A stretch of DNA of 64,000 bases from NCBI GenBank assembly GCA_020064725.1, contig JAGTWJ010000002.1, positions 682,001-746,000 on the forward strand, given 5' to 3'. This document shows positions 1-11,113 of the stretch, piece by piece (positions within the stretch are counted from its first letter, which is position 1; each line of letters begins with the position of its first letter). Source of the DNA: Drechslerella dactyloides (taxonomy: Eukaryota > Ascomycota > Orbiliomycetes > Orbiliales > Orbiliaceae). The notes under the pieces were generated by a model. The model saw only the letters and a program-made list of their open reading frames with translations, had not been told where the DNA came from and did no database searches. Both the position numbers and the translations under genes were made by a program.

Positions 1-264
1 CTATGATTCGTGGGTGTCGGAAATACAGGGCTCATATGGCCTCAATCTACGTGTTTTGGCGCTACGGGAGAGCAGGTGACATTACGGGTGAAAGATTAAC
101 ATTCTGACCATGCATGCATGGCATTATACAATTCATTCGTCGCGGCTTTAGTGCGCGCGTGGGAGTGTGCATTATCGCTGCACGAAATACTTGCAGAAGC
201 GTCATTCATGCAAATGTATCTTTTGACCAGTATCAAGAGCATACTCTTATGAGAACAAGTAAGT

Positions 265-1154
265 TCAAAGCTCCCTCTCAGCGAGTATACTCGTTTTCCA
301 CGCCTCAACCGGCTTGGTGGTATCAACTACCACGAGTTTCCCGCCCTTCCAGCCCGCCATATCGCCCACTGGAGCTCCGTCCACATCCGGGCCCTTCCAG
401 CCGTCCTCACATTTCACACCGGCGTCATTGACGTCGCTGTGAACGCCCAGCCTGACAGCGTGGAACTCCTCTTTGTGGACATCCTCATCCCAGTAGACGA
501 GGCTCAAGTGCGGTATGAAGCCTTGCTGTCCGCTCTCTGCTGGGGTCGTATACTTTTCAACCCATTCGCGTGCCTGTGCTTCGTCCACTCCCGGAACCAC
601 GGCCGTGCGACAGACGACTGCGAGGTCCTTCAAGGAGTCGGATTTATTGATCTCAAGTGTAATCTTGGTCCAGAATGCGGCGCCATAGCGGACGCGCTTG
701 AACAGAATAGTGGGGAGCCGTTCGGGCAATTGGATGCTCGAGAGGAGAGATAGAAAGTCGGCAGCGGACTGGAGCGGGAGGCCAGACGAGACTGTGATAT
801 GTGGTTGAAAGTCCGCTGGCCTCAGTAGACGTTTGATCTAGCTGTCAGCCGGCCTGGTGTCATGTATTCACGGACGCCGGACGTCAGTGATGTCGGATAT
901 GGGAACGTACGGACAGGACCCGGGATCCGCCTTGGCAGCGTGGTAGAGATGAGTGTCTGCAGGGCCTGGGAGAGTGCTCCCGGAGGCGGGAGAAGCCAAA
1001 GAGAAGCTATGTATATCTCAATAGGTACTTTGTTAGATGTTTCACTGCCATGTTCCACTGAACGATTGATGACATATGCATACCACCTACGGAACATGGG
1101 CTAGTCAGCCTCTAATCAAAATCTATTGATGAGTTTTCAGTACCTACCTGCCAT
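265..1154 (-). CDS. CPD1: 2',3'-cyclic-nucleotide 3'-phosphodiesterase (Cpd1-like), 217 aa, three exons
   Basis: Exons on the minus strand are 1154-1148, 1006-911 and 815-265; together they give 218 codons with all phases closing. The first exon is only 7 nt (ATG GCA G); the spliced protein begins MAASLWLLPPPG, the usual start of this family. Both catalytic HxT/S tetrapeptides of the 2H phosphoesterase superfamily are present: FQPHITVSSG just after the second intron and HLSLVYWDE about 110 residues later. Known role of the family: hydrolysis of ADP-ribose 1'',2''-cyclic phosphate (a by-product of tRNA splicing) and of nucleoside 2',3'-cyclic phosphates. The last intron ends at a CCAG acceptor inside what looks like open frame, and the middle exon lacks an in-frame ATG at the expected place, so single-exon calls miss the N-terminus. 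Transcribed away from EFB1. Family assignment is firm; the 7-nt exon rests on frame, splice signals (branch CTAAC) and the family-typical N-terminus. Confidence 0.85.
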
Positions 1155-2179
1155 AATTGGGCGAGAAGAATTTAAATTTCCGGCCAGTCGGCTGTGGTTT
1201 TACTATGGTGCAGACGCACAACTGTACAGGCCTGCAGGTAAAAGGTGCTGTTGTAGATGACGGAATGATTTCACGCGAGTGGGTCGATAGTAATACGAGG
1301 AACACATGCATGTACGGTCTACCGTCTATACACAAGAACAATCGAAATTCCAAGAATCATATTATATTATCATCTAAGCTAGCCTCGATGCCAGGCGCTG
1401 TAATCTAAATTACTATTAACGACGGCATAAACACTGCATCTGTGATAGCATGCAGCAATCGAATGAATCGATAGAATGTATGTACGAAGGTACGTTTGTA
1501 CCCGACCTCCCATCCCCAAATGTCCACACCCAAACACGGCTTGCGCCGGCTAGGATCACGAAAACCTAGAGAAAAAGACACTGAGAAGCCGGCTGCTCTC
1601 TTGCCACAGAGAGACTCGATCGTAGGGGCCGGGAACGGAAGAAGATTCACAAGTGCGAAAGCGCGAAGAATAATCCTCAGCAAGCCGTCAGAGACGGAGC
1701 CCCCATGTTGTAGAAAATATAACTTAAAAGGTATAATTCCACTACTCTGCACAGCTGTTAGCACCTTTTCGCCAGAATGAAACTGAAAATTTTGTTCAAT
1801 GGGTTCGTGGGAGGAACTTACGTTAACTGAGGGAAGAAGAGAAGAGAAGGAAGAGCCAGCCAAAATCGCGCGAATTTATAGGCCGACCCGCCAGCCAGGG
1901 AAAAAAAAAATTGGCGTGGTGGGGCACCAGCCACAGCGACAAACAGCGACAAACGCCACAGCCGAACGAGATGTGTTGTGGCTGAAGTGCCAGTTGGCGG
2001 GGCAGAAAAAAAATCGAGCTTCCCCTCCGCCATAAAAGCAGCGCTTCCCCCACTATCATCTGGCTCATCGATTCCCCCATCCATCGCCACTTTCTGTCCA
2101 TATCTGTTCCCTCCAGAACCTCAGAAAATAAAAATCAGTCCACTGCATTCTACTTGCTCTTCTTAAACTATCATTCACA
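1155..2179. promoter_or_regulatory. EFB1/CPD1 promoter region: Divergent intergenic region between CPD1 and EFB1
   Basis: About 1 kb without a supportable gene. The EFB1-proximal half carries a TATA-like CCATAAAAGCAG at 2029-2040 followed by a pyrimidine-rich stretch, as expected for a strongly expressed fungal translation-factor gene. A second AT-rich element, TTTATAGG, lies near 1875. A short direct repeat of CGACAAACAG type lies around 1937-1955. Open frames here look random in composition. Placement of promoter elements is inference. Confidence 0.4.
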
Positions 2180-3300
2180 ATGGGCTTCGGAGATCTGGTC
2201 GCTGACGCTGGCAAGAATGGTGCGCCTTCATCCCATCTCGCCTGTAGATATTCCTCCAACTGACTCATTTTTTCCAGCCCTCAACTCCTGGCTCGAGACT
2301 CGCAGCTACATCACTGGGTATGGCAACCAACACTGTTCCTTCTCGTCGCACTTGTTGTCTTTGCCTGCCCTCATAATACTATGATGTAAAAACGAACTTG
2401 TTCATGAGGCTCGGTGCCGCTGATTATGAACATCGTTAAGACTTGCTTTGAACAATCTGAGTCTTCTTACTTTTCGATTCGTTGAAATTTTGCCGGCACG
2501 GCGAGAAGGATATCATCGCGTCTGATAGTGACACGCATCGCTGACATTGGACACTATAGTTACACTCCTTCCCAGGCCGATGTGATCGTCTTCCAGTCCG
2601 TTGGCTCCGCTCCTGATCCGTCAAAATACCCCTACGCCGCCCGCTGGTACAGCCACATCAACACCTACTCTGAGGAATTCGAGTCCCTGCCCGGCGAGAA
2701 AGGTGCTCCCCTCGCCTCGTTCGGCCCAGAGGGCGGTGCTCCCGTTCCACCAACGGCCGCTGCTGAGGAGGACGACGATGTCGATCTCTTCGGTTCTGAT
2801 GACGAAGAGGAGGACGCAGAGGCTGAGAAGCTGAAGGCGCAGAGACTGGCAGAATACAAGTAAGCATCATTTATAACACAGCCATGACAATAAATCCTTC
2901 CTGAATCTAGATGCTGACATGCCTGCAAAACTAAAGCGCAAAGAAGGCCCTCAAGACCAAGCCTGCCGCCAAGTCCATCGTCACACTGGAAGTCAAGCCA
3001 TGGGACGACGAGACGTAAGTTCTACCCTTCGTTCAGCATTTCGCACGCACCACTGCACACCTTCTAACAGAATGCTACAGCAACATGCAAGAGCTCGAGG
3101 CGAACGTTCGCAAGATCGAGAAGGACGGCCTCGTCTGGGGTGCCTCTCAGTTTATCGCCGTTGGCTTTGGCATCAAGAAGCTGCAGATCAACATTGTCAT
3201 TGAGGATGAGAAGGTCTCTCTCGACGAGCTCCAGCAGCAGATCGAGGAGGACGAAGACCATGTGCAGAGCACTGACGTTGCAGCCATGCAGAAGCTGTAG
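2180..3300 (+). CDS. EFB1: Translation elongation factor 1-beta (eEF1B alpha, nucleotide exchange factor), 225 aa
   Basis: Exons 2180-2219, 2278-2317, 2560-2859, 2937-3014 and 3081-3300 join to 226 codons. The product is the guanine-nucleotide exchange factor that reloads eEF1A with GTP in the cytosol. Visible architecture: a short N-terminal GST-C-like helical region (LNSWLETRSYITGYTPSQAD), an acidic linker (EEDDDVDLFGSDDEEED, roughly residues 100-120), then the catalytic C-terminal domain starting at SIVTLEVKPWDDET and containing GLVWGASQFIAVGFGIKKLQ; it ends ...STDVAAMQKL. Length is normal for fungi (about 207-230). Introns have GT/AG ends; the intron before 2937 uses an AAAG acceptor fixed by the conserved join EYNAKK. 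The long second intron (2318-2559) carries the snoRNA candidate listed separately. An AATAAA sits at 3495-3500. Confidence 0.97.
2381..2460 (+). ncRNA. Candidate intronic box C/D snoRNA in EFB1 intron 2
   Basis: Intron 2 of EFB1 is 242 nt, much longer than the other introns here. Inside it are a C-box-like ATGATGT (2381-2387), an imperfect C'-like TGATTA (2421-2426) and a D box CTGA (2457-2460), an 80-nt span ending about 100 nt before the 3' splice site. Directly upstream of the D box, 2442-2454 (CTTGCTTTGAACA) can pair over 13 positions (one G-U) with the conserved 18S rRNA segment TGTTCAAAGCAGG, recalled from memory. The fifth base from the D box faces a U. In S. cerevisiae the EFB1 intron hosts the C/D snoRNA snR18 (U18), so the host is precedented, but this guide does not match my recollection of U18's 25S target. 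The C box deviates at its last base and no good terminal stem is visible, hence moderate confidence. Confidence 0.5.
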
Positions 3301-3672
3301 AAGCGTTGGCTCTCTCATTCTCTTCCTTTCGTTCTTTTGACATGCAGGAGACATGCATCCGGGTTGGCTTTTACGTGGGGGGCTATTCATCATCTTTTTT
3401 TTTTTTCGCCGCTGGTCAATGATGGATGTTTATATGCTTGTGTGGTCTACAGTTAGACGTTGGTTATATCATATCAGACATGAGACTTAGGGCCAATAAA
3501 AGCAGAACCATTCCCGTGCACGGCTACCTGTTCTATGGATTCCAATTAATTACCTATACCCTTGAGCATATATCCATTGCTGGAACATAACAAAAAGTCC
3601 CATTGATTATATGTCTGTAGCATGCCTGTATCGATAGTATCCCCCTCCAATCGCCGTCGAAGTTTTCATCTC
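3301..3672. other. Tail-to-tail spacer between EFB1 and EMC5
   Basis: This 372-bp convergent 3' spacer holds a T run near 3397, an AATAAA at 3495-3500 that could serve EFB1, and otherwise AT-rich sequence. I see no gene in it. Confidence 0.5.
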
Positions 3673-4231
3673 TCAGCTATCGCCTTGCTCCTTGACCCAA
3701 TCTGCGAATTCCTTCCGTTGTTTCTGAATTTCAACTGTCAGCGCGACCCCACCAAATATAACGCAATATCCGCAGACGTCCAACCTACCCTAACATCTAG
3801 AAACCCGGGGCGCTCCTCTAACCCGTCGAAAAGACCCTTTCCTTTCCCCTTCGCACTGTTCGCATCCACGCCCTCTGCTGCGACCCGCCCACTCTCCAGC
3901 AGACCCGCCCACTTTCGTAGGCTAATAGGCTTCAATTCACACCCGGAGCTCACGATGCCAACGAGCAGCAGTGCGACGGATATGAGTGTTTCGAGCGTGA
4001 TGTCCAATGGGAGGGATGATCCGGTCGTGGGTATACCAGCAGATGATGGGGTGGCGGCCTGCGAAACGGTGGAGAGGAGTGAATGTTCGTGGGCGGAGTA
4101 GCAGCTGTATAAAGTTTGACTGAGTGAGCGAGCAGCTCGGTAAAGCAGGGATGGGATTGATCCACTTACGCGTGTGCAAGGAGGAGCGAGGAGAAGGCGA
4201 TGAGCATCTTGGAGGGAGCCGAGCGAGACAT
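3673..4231 (-). CDS. EMC5: ER membrane protein complex subunit 5 (MMgT/EMC5 family), 142 aa
   Basis: Exons on the minus strand are 4231-4170, 4104-3789 and 3723-3673, closing to 143 codons. The protein starts MSRSAPSKMLIAFSSLLLAHA, a hydrophobic first segment, followed by CYSAHEHSLLST and a second transmembrane helix in LPLDITLETLISVALLLVG. It then runs into the conserved KPISLRKWAG and the C-terminal motif GFLDVRKQRKEFADWV, which is typical of fungal EMC5 and is only completed by removing the last intron (GTAGGT...TTCAG). EMC5 is a core subunit of the ER membrane complex that inserts weakly hydrophobic and tail-anchored helices; animal homologues were first named membrane magnesium transporters. 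The region after SSGCELKP contains a low-complexity insertion (AKGKGKG) before the conserved end. The gene is head-to-head with the small secreted gene across a 483-bp promoter. Confidence 0.9.
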
Positions 4232-4714
4232 CGTGGCGGTGGATGTGGATGGTGGGGCCGTTGACGGGTGGATGTCGTGAGTGAGCTGCTGGCCAGATAG
4301 AAAGCGAGCCACTGCGGCTCTGCTGGATTGGGCGATTGCTTGGCGCGCAAGCTGCAACAGAGTCAACGCAGCCTGCGAACTCTGATCGCGAGAGAGTCAA
4401 CTATGGGGTAAAGTTAATTCGGCCGAGTTACCATACCCGGCGGGAAAGTCGAGTGGCGAGAGCGTATCCGGAAGTGGGGCGCTCGTCGAACTTTGAGTTT
4501 CAGCGGCGTGACTATAGCAATATTTATCTATCATCGAAAGCCATCTCATCTGACAGTAACTTACACATCCACCGAACGTACCTCGAATTCTTGGTTCGGA
4601 ATATATAAGCGCCGCTCAGATCTAGCTGGTGACGATATTGAAATCGAGTGATCGAGCGCCGCCTCTATACTTTGCTGCTTAGCGCAATAACGTCCGCTGG
4701 AGGCTGATCCACCG
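4232..4714. promoter_or_regulatory. Divergent promoter region, EMC5 / small secreted protein
   Basis: A 483-bp head-to-head spacer. It contains AT-rich segments (AATATTTATCTATC near 4519 and AATATATAAGCG near 4600, TATA-like and about 110 nt upstream of the secreted-protein start). No coding frame here is supportable. Confidence 0.35.
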
Positions 4715-5191
4715 ATGCGCGATATGGCTGGAAACCTTCTACTGGCACTCCTACTCTGGAGCAGCACCCTCCTAGGACTCTCCGCCGCTTGGGCAAGTCC
4801 CAAAATCGATGAATACCGAACCCACGACTGGTACGTACCCCTCTCTATCCATCATCCAGACGGCTCCCACTTCCACGACTTACAAACCCACTAACATCTC
4901 GATCCTGGATGGGTATCCGCCTATATCTCTAGCTCTGGCGAGATGATGTGGACACACTGGCCTTCCATCGGCGACTGCATCGAATTAGACTACTTTACAA
5001 ACTCAACCTACATCAACACCGGCTCGGGGTTCTTCGCAGGCGTCCCCGTCGCATACTCGCGGTCCGGTTGTACGTCTGACCAGCGGATTGGAAAGATTCC
5101 AGGGATGAATAATACGGGTGTGTGTCTGGATATCAATACGATGTTTCCATTACCGTATGGTGGAAGGGTGCGGTCGATACGGCTTGATTGA
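4715..5191 (+). CDS. Small secreted cysteine-containing protein, 124 aa, function unknown
   Basis: Two exons, 4715-4830 and 4933-5191, close to 125 codons; the join restores a cysteine (HDC|SGEMM). The N-terminus has a short charged start and a strong hydrophobic core (LLLALLLWSSTLLGLSAAWA), a convincing signal peptide with cleavage near the ASP. The mature chain of about 95 residues has four cysteines (in DCSGE, GDCIEL, SGCTSD and GVCLDI), enough for two disulfides, one N-glycosylation sequon in FTNSTY and another in MNNTG. A second in-frame ATG lies 9 nt downstream and would also give a signal peptide. I do not recognise a named family; the pattern fits the many small secreted proteins of filamentous fungi. 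Role in the cell wall or environment is inference. Confidence 0.7.
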
Positions 5192-7174
5192 TGCTTTTTC
5201 GACGCGCGCCTCTCAAAGTTGGTGTCGTGACACGATCTGAGATAAATTGGACGTTGGAGAGTTGGTGGTATACTGGTAGTTCCTCTTATTGTATTTTGAG
5301 GGGGCTAGGACAGGCAGCACATGTATACTACATGGAACTGAGGCAGCATGATATATCGATGTGTTCATGCATGACTAAAGTGTGTCGGCGTCCAGATTCG
5401 ACCCCAGCCTCCGTAACATTACTGATTAACGTATAACAATCTCTAAAATCGAAATAAAGTTACTAAAATTTGGTATATAAGTAGCTTTTATATGCAGATA
5501 GTAATGATGATACTGGTGTGTAGAAGGCCTGAAATCAGGACTTAGTTAACCCTAGAGAACGTCTTCGTTTCATAGAAGCTACCAAATATTTAGATTCAAA
5601 ATACAGAAATATATTCTATCATTTTATGATCCGAGTTGCAATTGACCAACCGAAATAATATAATCGTGAATTCTTCATATATGTTGAGTCCAATCTCGAG
5701 AAGAAATAAACATCTAAATAGGAAGTGCCGCTAAACTTCATGAGCTCGTTTCTGAAAGCTTCCTCCTTTCACCTCCACTCTTTATAATTACTTATGATTT
5801 ATATTTATATTTTTCTTTTCTGCACCTCGCACTACATGTGTGCCTTTGGATCGAAGCGCAGGTGGTCCACAGTTTCCACACTGTCGTTGGTGCAGGCTCA
5901 GTATTGGGATACAAAGTTAGTATGCCGGCGGCGAGGAGTCGCAATTCCATTATAGCTAGATTTTGAATCGATTCGGCACAGGCAAGAATGCGCGTATAGT
6001 GGCTATAATGACGGAGGGCAGGGTGTCTTCAGCTATTGGGTGAACCTATATACATACAAAAACCAAGTAAGCTGTTAATCCCGAGAGAACCTGGGGAACT
6101 GGCTTATCACTACATCTGCAGAGCAAAAAAATCTGATAATGAAAACTTTTGCAAGTCGAAGAGTACGGATTACGCATTGCGGGTAATCTAGTAGCTACAA
6201 GTAGAGATTGGAATAACGGTGGAAGGCGTAGAGTCAAACCTTGGAATGGAGGAAAATCAGACAATTCACTTGATAATGGAATCAAATTACTACTTGAAAC
6301 AATGGTAGCGGACATCTCAGGTGTTATAATAGATCTGGTCCGATTCGAGCCTTGTGCATGGCGTTCTCACATCGTCCTCTTGCTTTGTCGAGGTCGCGAC
6401 GAAGACGCCGAACAGTTCTATTCTGGGCGTGTGTCTTCGTGTTGTTCGTGTGGATATTCTTCCAACGGGGACATCCGGACTAGTCGCGACACTAGTGTGA
6501 TGCTGGCCGTGGCAATGGCAAAGCCTGCAGTCACTCACATGGTTTCCTTGCGGCTCCAAATCATATATGCATAGCGCATTCGGAGCAGGGTGGAGTATTG
6601 AAATCTGAACTTCAGTCTATAATGTCTGAGGTATCGACATTGCAGGACTCACAAGGAGGAAGGGCCAAGGCGAACCTTTCGTGATTGCCTGCGCACGGCT
6701 CTAGAAAGGCCTGGCTAGTCCGATTGATCATGCGACTCTGGTGCTTGCGTCGAGATCCTGACTACCGTCCATTACCGATCTGCGAGGCCTTGTCCCGAAT
6801 CTTACTCGACCGCGTCTCACAGAAATTAAAGGCGAGCCAATCAGCCTGGTTGCCGAGAGCCTAACATCCTGTTGGATCTCAGCCGTCGGAGAAGTTGGCC
6901 AAGTTTTGAGACCCCTCTTGAATACTGGCAGGTGGCACTTGCATTGCAAGTAGACCTAAGAAAGTTCCGGCTCTACTCTCCGAATCTGATCTCAGCCCCA
7001 GGAACAGCAGGTGCGGGTACTTGGAGAGGTTGAAATGCCGGTCGACCTCCAGATAGAATTCTGTCTGGCTTGATCGTGAATTTTTTCTTTGGCTGGGCGG
7101 ATTCTTGGATTTTATCGAGGGAAGTGTCGCGTGGACTGGATTTTCTCGGCGAGTTTTGACGCGACCCGGCCAGG
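5192..7174. other. AT-rich intergenic region, no supportable gene
   Basis: Nearly 2 kb, AT-rich especially at 5400-5850 with many short A/T runs. A 141-codon open frame at 6149-6574 has no recognisable features, no splice partners and overlaps frames on the other strand, so I do not call it. The last 300 bp become GC-richer and presumably hold the promoter of the DUF3433-like gene. Confidence 0.4.
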
Positions 7175-10100
7175 ATGGACTTTGAACTCCAACCTGTCAA
7201 CCAAACACCTGCTGCTCCTAGCCAAACCTTGGACAAATCGCAGTCCGTCTACCGGGAAGTACCGCAACTAGACTCGAGCATTTCGCCGGCGGAAGGTCGA
7301 TATGTCGTCGCAGCGTCTTCAGAAACCAGCAGCGTTCCGCCGGGCGGGAGGGTGCAGACGGGCTGGATGCCGCTCATCTTACGCCCTTGGTCGCTGATGG
7401 TCTTCCTGGTAATCTATATCGGCGTCTTCCTCACTCTGATCGGGCTGTACGTACGGTCGAAACGAGAGCAGGGAATCAGCACCGAGAGGGAGAGCAGACA
7501 TTATCTCTGGACGTATGGGCCGACAGCTGGTGAGCTTCCCCTCAATATATACCGTGTTCGGCCCAGCCGTGAGGTTACATTGGGCACATTGGCTAAATAA
7601 TTGCGACACGCGACTAGTTTTTATCATCCTGGCGGCTTTCTGGCGGCACCTCGATTACCATGTCAAACTGCTGATGCCATGGGTCGAGCTCGCATCCGGT
7701 CCGAAGCATGCGAAGTTGACAGTGCTGCTCGATTACATCTCACCATTCCAGCCCGTAGCATTCTGGGATGCGTGTAAGAACCGACACTGGCTCGTCGTAT
7801 TATCCGCGGCGGCATTCGCCACGCTCAAGATTGCGACAATCTTCGCGACTGGTCTGTTCATCTTGCAAGCGGCGGTTCTGGAGGACCAGCATCAGGACTT
7901 TCTGCGATACTCGGATCAGTTCTCCGCGGCGGGGTTCGATCCTTCCAAAATCGATTCACGTGCTAGCTTCACCGTCTTTGGTGTATCTGCATTAAACCTC
8001 TCGTATCCGGCGGGGACGAATAGACAGTATGCTATACAATCGTTCGTCAACGCCCAGAATGTGTCCTTGGACGACATTGCATCTATCTCCGCCCCCGCAG
8101 ATGTCTTTTCAGCCCAGCTGGACTGCCAGCCCGCTCGGCTCAATTGGACCAATGACCGCGACCTGCAGTTCGAGACTACTCCGCTGTCCCAGTTCTATAA
8201 TACGACGGCGTTTTCGCCGGGGTGCACATTGAAGCGGATTCGTCTAGACGCCCCATCCTGGCAGGGTAACACCTCGCAGCAAGGATTCTACGCACGAATC
8301 CAGAATTCGACATGCGACGAGATCAGTGACCCGGTCGCCGGCAACCGGCTCTTCCTGGCGATGACCTATTCGACGCGCGAGAATTTTACGAACACGCTGC
8401 AAAACTACACGGCCTTCGTATGCGAGCCGTCTTACACTGTTAGGCGCAGCCAGGTCAACATTCCTAGTAATAGACTGGATGACTATTCTGCCCTCTCAAT
8501 CGTGCAGCCGCTGGGTGATAATACTACAATACCGGGGTTGACGGCGAAGGACCTTACCGATGGTATCGTCACGACCTTGGGACAGGGGTCGACCCAGCTT
8601 GCGATGTCAGGATGGGACAAAACTTTCGATTCGTTCTTTGGGCTGTTGACCGTTTTGCACCCGCAGCTGAACTACACGGCGTTCAACGATCCCGATCTCC
8701 TCAAGACCGCCGCCTCAGACTTATACGCTACTCTTGCGGCGCAAGTTGTTGGAGAGTCGTTGTTGCAGCCGGCTACTGCAAACACGGCGGTGGATGCAAC
8801 AGTCATGCGGTACCAGCAGCGGTTGATCCTTCGGCCGGTGTCTGTAATTGTCATGGAAGTGATCGTGGGAGTTTTGATAATAATCACGATTGCGCTCCTA
8901 CTCATGATGCCACGACACGGCGTCGCGCCTCGAGACCCAAGCTCGCTGGGCGCACTGGCTACGATATTATCGCGTAGCAAAGAGCTTGAACGGTCGCTGT
9001 CCGGTACGTCGAACTTGTCGGAAAAAGATCTGGAAGGCTGGTTGAACCACTACCGCTTCTATTCAAGCGTCGAGGCAGGTGCCAGTGGCCGCAAGTTCAA
9101 AGTGGAACTAGTAGACGTCTTCAACACCGACTCCAAACAGCAGGACCCCGACGTCTTTCACAAGCCGGTCGATAGCACCCGTCACTCTTGGTGGAAGCCA
9201 CTCGGTCTAAAATGGTGGGTGATAATCCCACTCGTGGTACTACCCGTCGGTATCATTGTCGCCCTTGAGGTGCTTTATCGCAAATCTCAGCGGAATCGTG
9301 GGCTAGCATACATCCCCGTGGAGGGCTATGTGCATTATACCTGGGTATATCTACCCGCCCTGGTGATGGTCACCATCGTCACACTCTTCAACATGCTCGA
9401 CTATGCCACTCGTTGCATCGCGCCGTACCAGGCCATGCGCGCCGACAGCACCGTCGCCAGCCGTGGCATCTTGTACAATCCGTCGGGAAAGCTGACTCTC
9501 CCAGCACTATGGCACGCAATTAAAGAAAAGCATGTCACGGTTATTGCGACGACCTTCGCAGTGCTCATCGCCCCGGTGCTGACTATTGCTGTTTCCGGTC
9601 TGTTCTACTCCAATATGTTCAGCGACACAAGCACGTTCACCGTTCGCCAGGCGACGTGGTTCAATACCTCCTTCCCAGACTTCAGCGGCAATAATACCGA
9701 CGACGTCATATCCGGGCTCATCGTTGGCGGGAATCTATCCTACCCAACGTGGACGTACGAGGACCTCTCCTTCGCGCAGCTCGCAGTACCCGACAACAGC
9801 ACCAGCGAGGCGTCGGAGAGTGTCACTCTGAATGTTCCCGCCGTCCGCGCAGCGCTCAATTGTAGCATCGTCTCTCAAGACCGGTATTACAATCTCAGTC
9901 TTGACGAAGATTATGCTAGCTCTTCCTCTCCTGGACAGAGACTGAATTTAACAGACATCCCTGTTGCAGTCAATATCAGCATGCCGGGCGATTGCGGAAA
10001 TCGCGGCTTTATCTACAACAATATCACGACCCTCGGCGACTCATTACAGCACCCGGAGACCGGCTTCTTCGGTCATCTGCTCGCGCTCTCTGGTCTCAAG

Positions 10101-10877
10101 TGTCCAGACTTCGCTGTCTTTTACGGACGCATGCAAGATAACAAGATTGAAAACTTCACCACTTTACTCTGCAACGGATGGACCCAAAGGGTGGACGTTC
10201 ACGCGACCTTTCTCCTCCCAAACTTTACCATCGACACTTCCGCCCCGCCGCCGCAGCCGGTAGAAGATACAGCGCGGTGGTTCTCAAACCAGACACAATA
10301 CCCCGGTTGGACGTTCGCCGCACTAAATACCAATGCGTCAGCGCCGGAAATATTCGACGACTTTATTTCCGCACTCGTGTACGGGAAGTATGGGACGCCG
10401 CTACCCGAGCTGCAGAATCCGAACATGCTCGTCTCGGCCGTGAAGCGCCTCTACGGGATCACGATGACGCAGACCATCTCCCAGGACGCGCGGATACCGG
10501 ACCAGAACCCGTCGCCGGTATTCATAACTGGCACGAGTAAAACGAAACCGCGCGCGCGATTGGTTCAGTCCGAGGCGTCTACGAGGGTGCTGCAGGTTAT
10601 ACTAGCATTCATCATGGTGACGACGGTGGTAGCGTATGTGGGCGTCAAGGCGCGCGAGCTGTTACCGAGGGAAAGTAATAGCATCGCGACGATAGGAGGG
10701 TATCTGGCAGGCAGCGATGTGTTACGGCTGGTGCCGGACGGGGCGGAATGGAAAGAGGGGACGGGGGCGGGGACCTCAGGGGAGTGGTTCAAGGGGTATA
10801 TGTTTGGGTTCGGTTGGTGGGATGATCCGGAGCATGGGCGGAGGCGATACGGCGTCGGTATTGGGAAGAGCGGCTGA
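7175..10877 (+). CDS. Large multi-pass membrane protein, DUF3433-like, 1204 aa
   Basis: Exons 7175-7529 and 7618-10877 (intron GTGAGC...ACTAG) join to 1205 codons; the splice links YLWTYGPTA to VFIILAAFW, a typical DUF3433 junction. The architecture is duplicated. Each half has a W-x-PL motif near a membrane helix, a Y-x-W-x-Y/P segment, a helix pair and a large extracytoplasmic domain rich in N-x-S/T sequons. Predicted helices lie near residues 73-93, 171-197, 527-550, 651-671, 695-715, 758-782 and 1109-1128. The N-terminus (about 65 residues) is polar and cytoplasmic, and the C-terminus is short and basic/glycine-rich. Family members are found widely in filamentous ascomycetes and have no established biochemical function; a cell-surface or vacuolar role is only inference. 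GC content is clearly higher than in the flanking spacer. Confidence 0.85.
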
Positions 10878-11113
10878 TTGGTCGATTATATATATTCGTC
10901 TAGCGCATTCTTCAGGCTTGAGCGTTGCACAGCGCGCATTTTACTATCTCGGTTTGTATTCTTCGGTCGATCTGCGTATTCATAAGGTATCGTGCCATAG
11001 ATCTAGAAGTAATGAACTTGTATTTTAAGCCATCTATACATGGTTTCTGAATGTTTATTATTATGCAGTTGCAATGCCTACTAGCTATATATATTGAAAG
11101 GTAGAAGTACTAC

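Noticed and set aside
1005..1010. CPD1 start codon mutated from ATG to ATA
   Set aside because: The ATA belongs to an intron 3' end (ATACATAG); the true start lies in a 7-nt upstream exon.
1405..1863. 152-codon open frame antisense in the EFB1 upstream region
   Set aside because: Random-looking composition, lies over the EFB1 promoter, no splice partners and no recognisable motif.
6149..6574. 141-codon plus-strand frame in the AT-rich spacer
   Set aside because: No conserved motif, no signal peptide, overlaps minus-strand frames of similar length.
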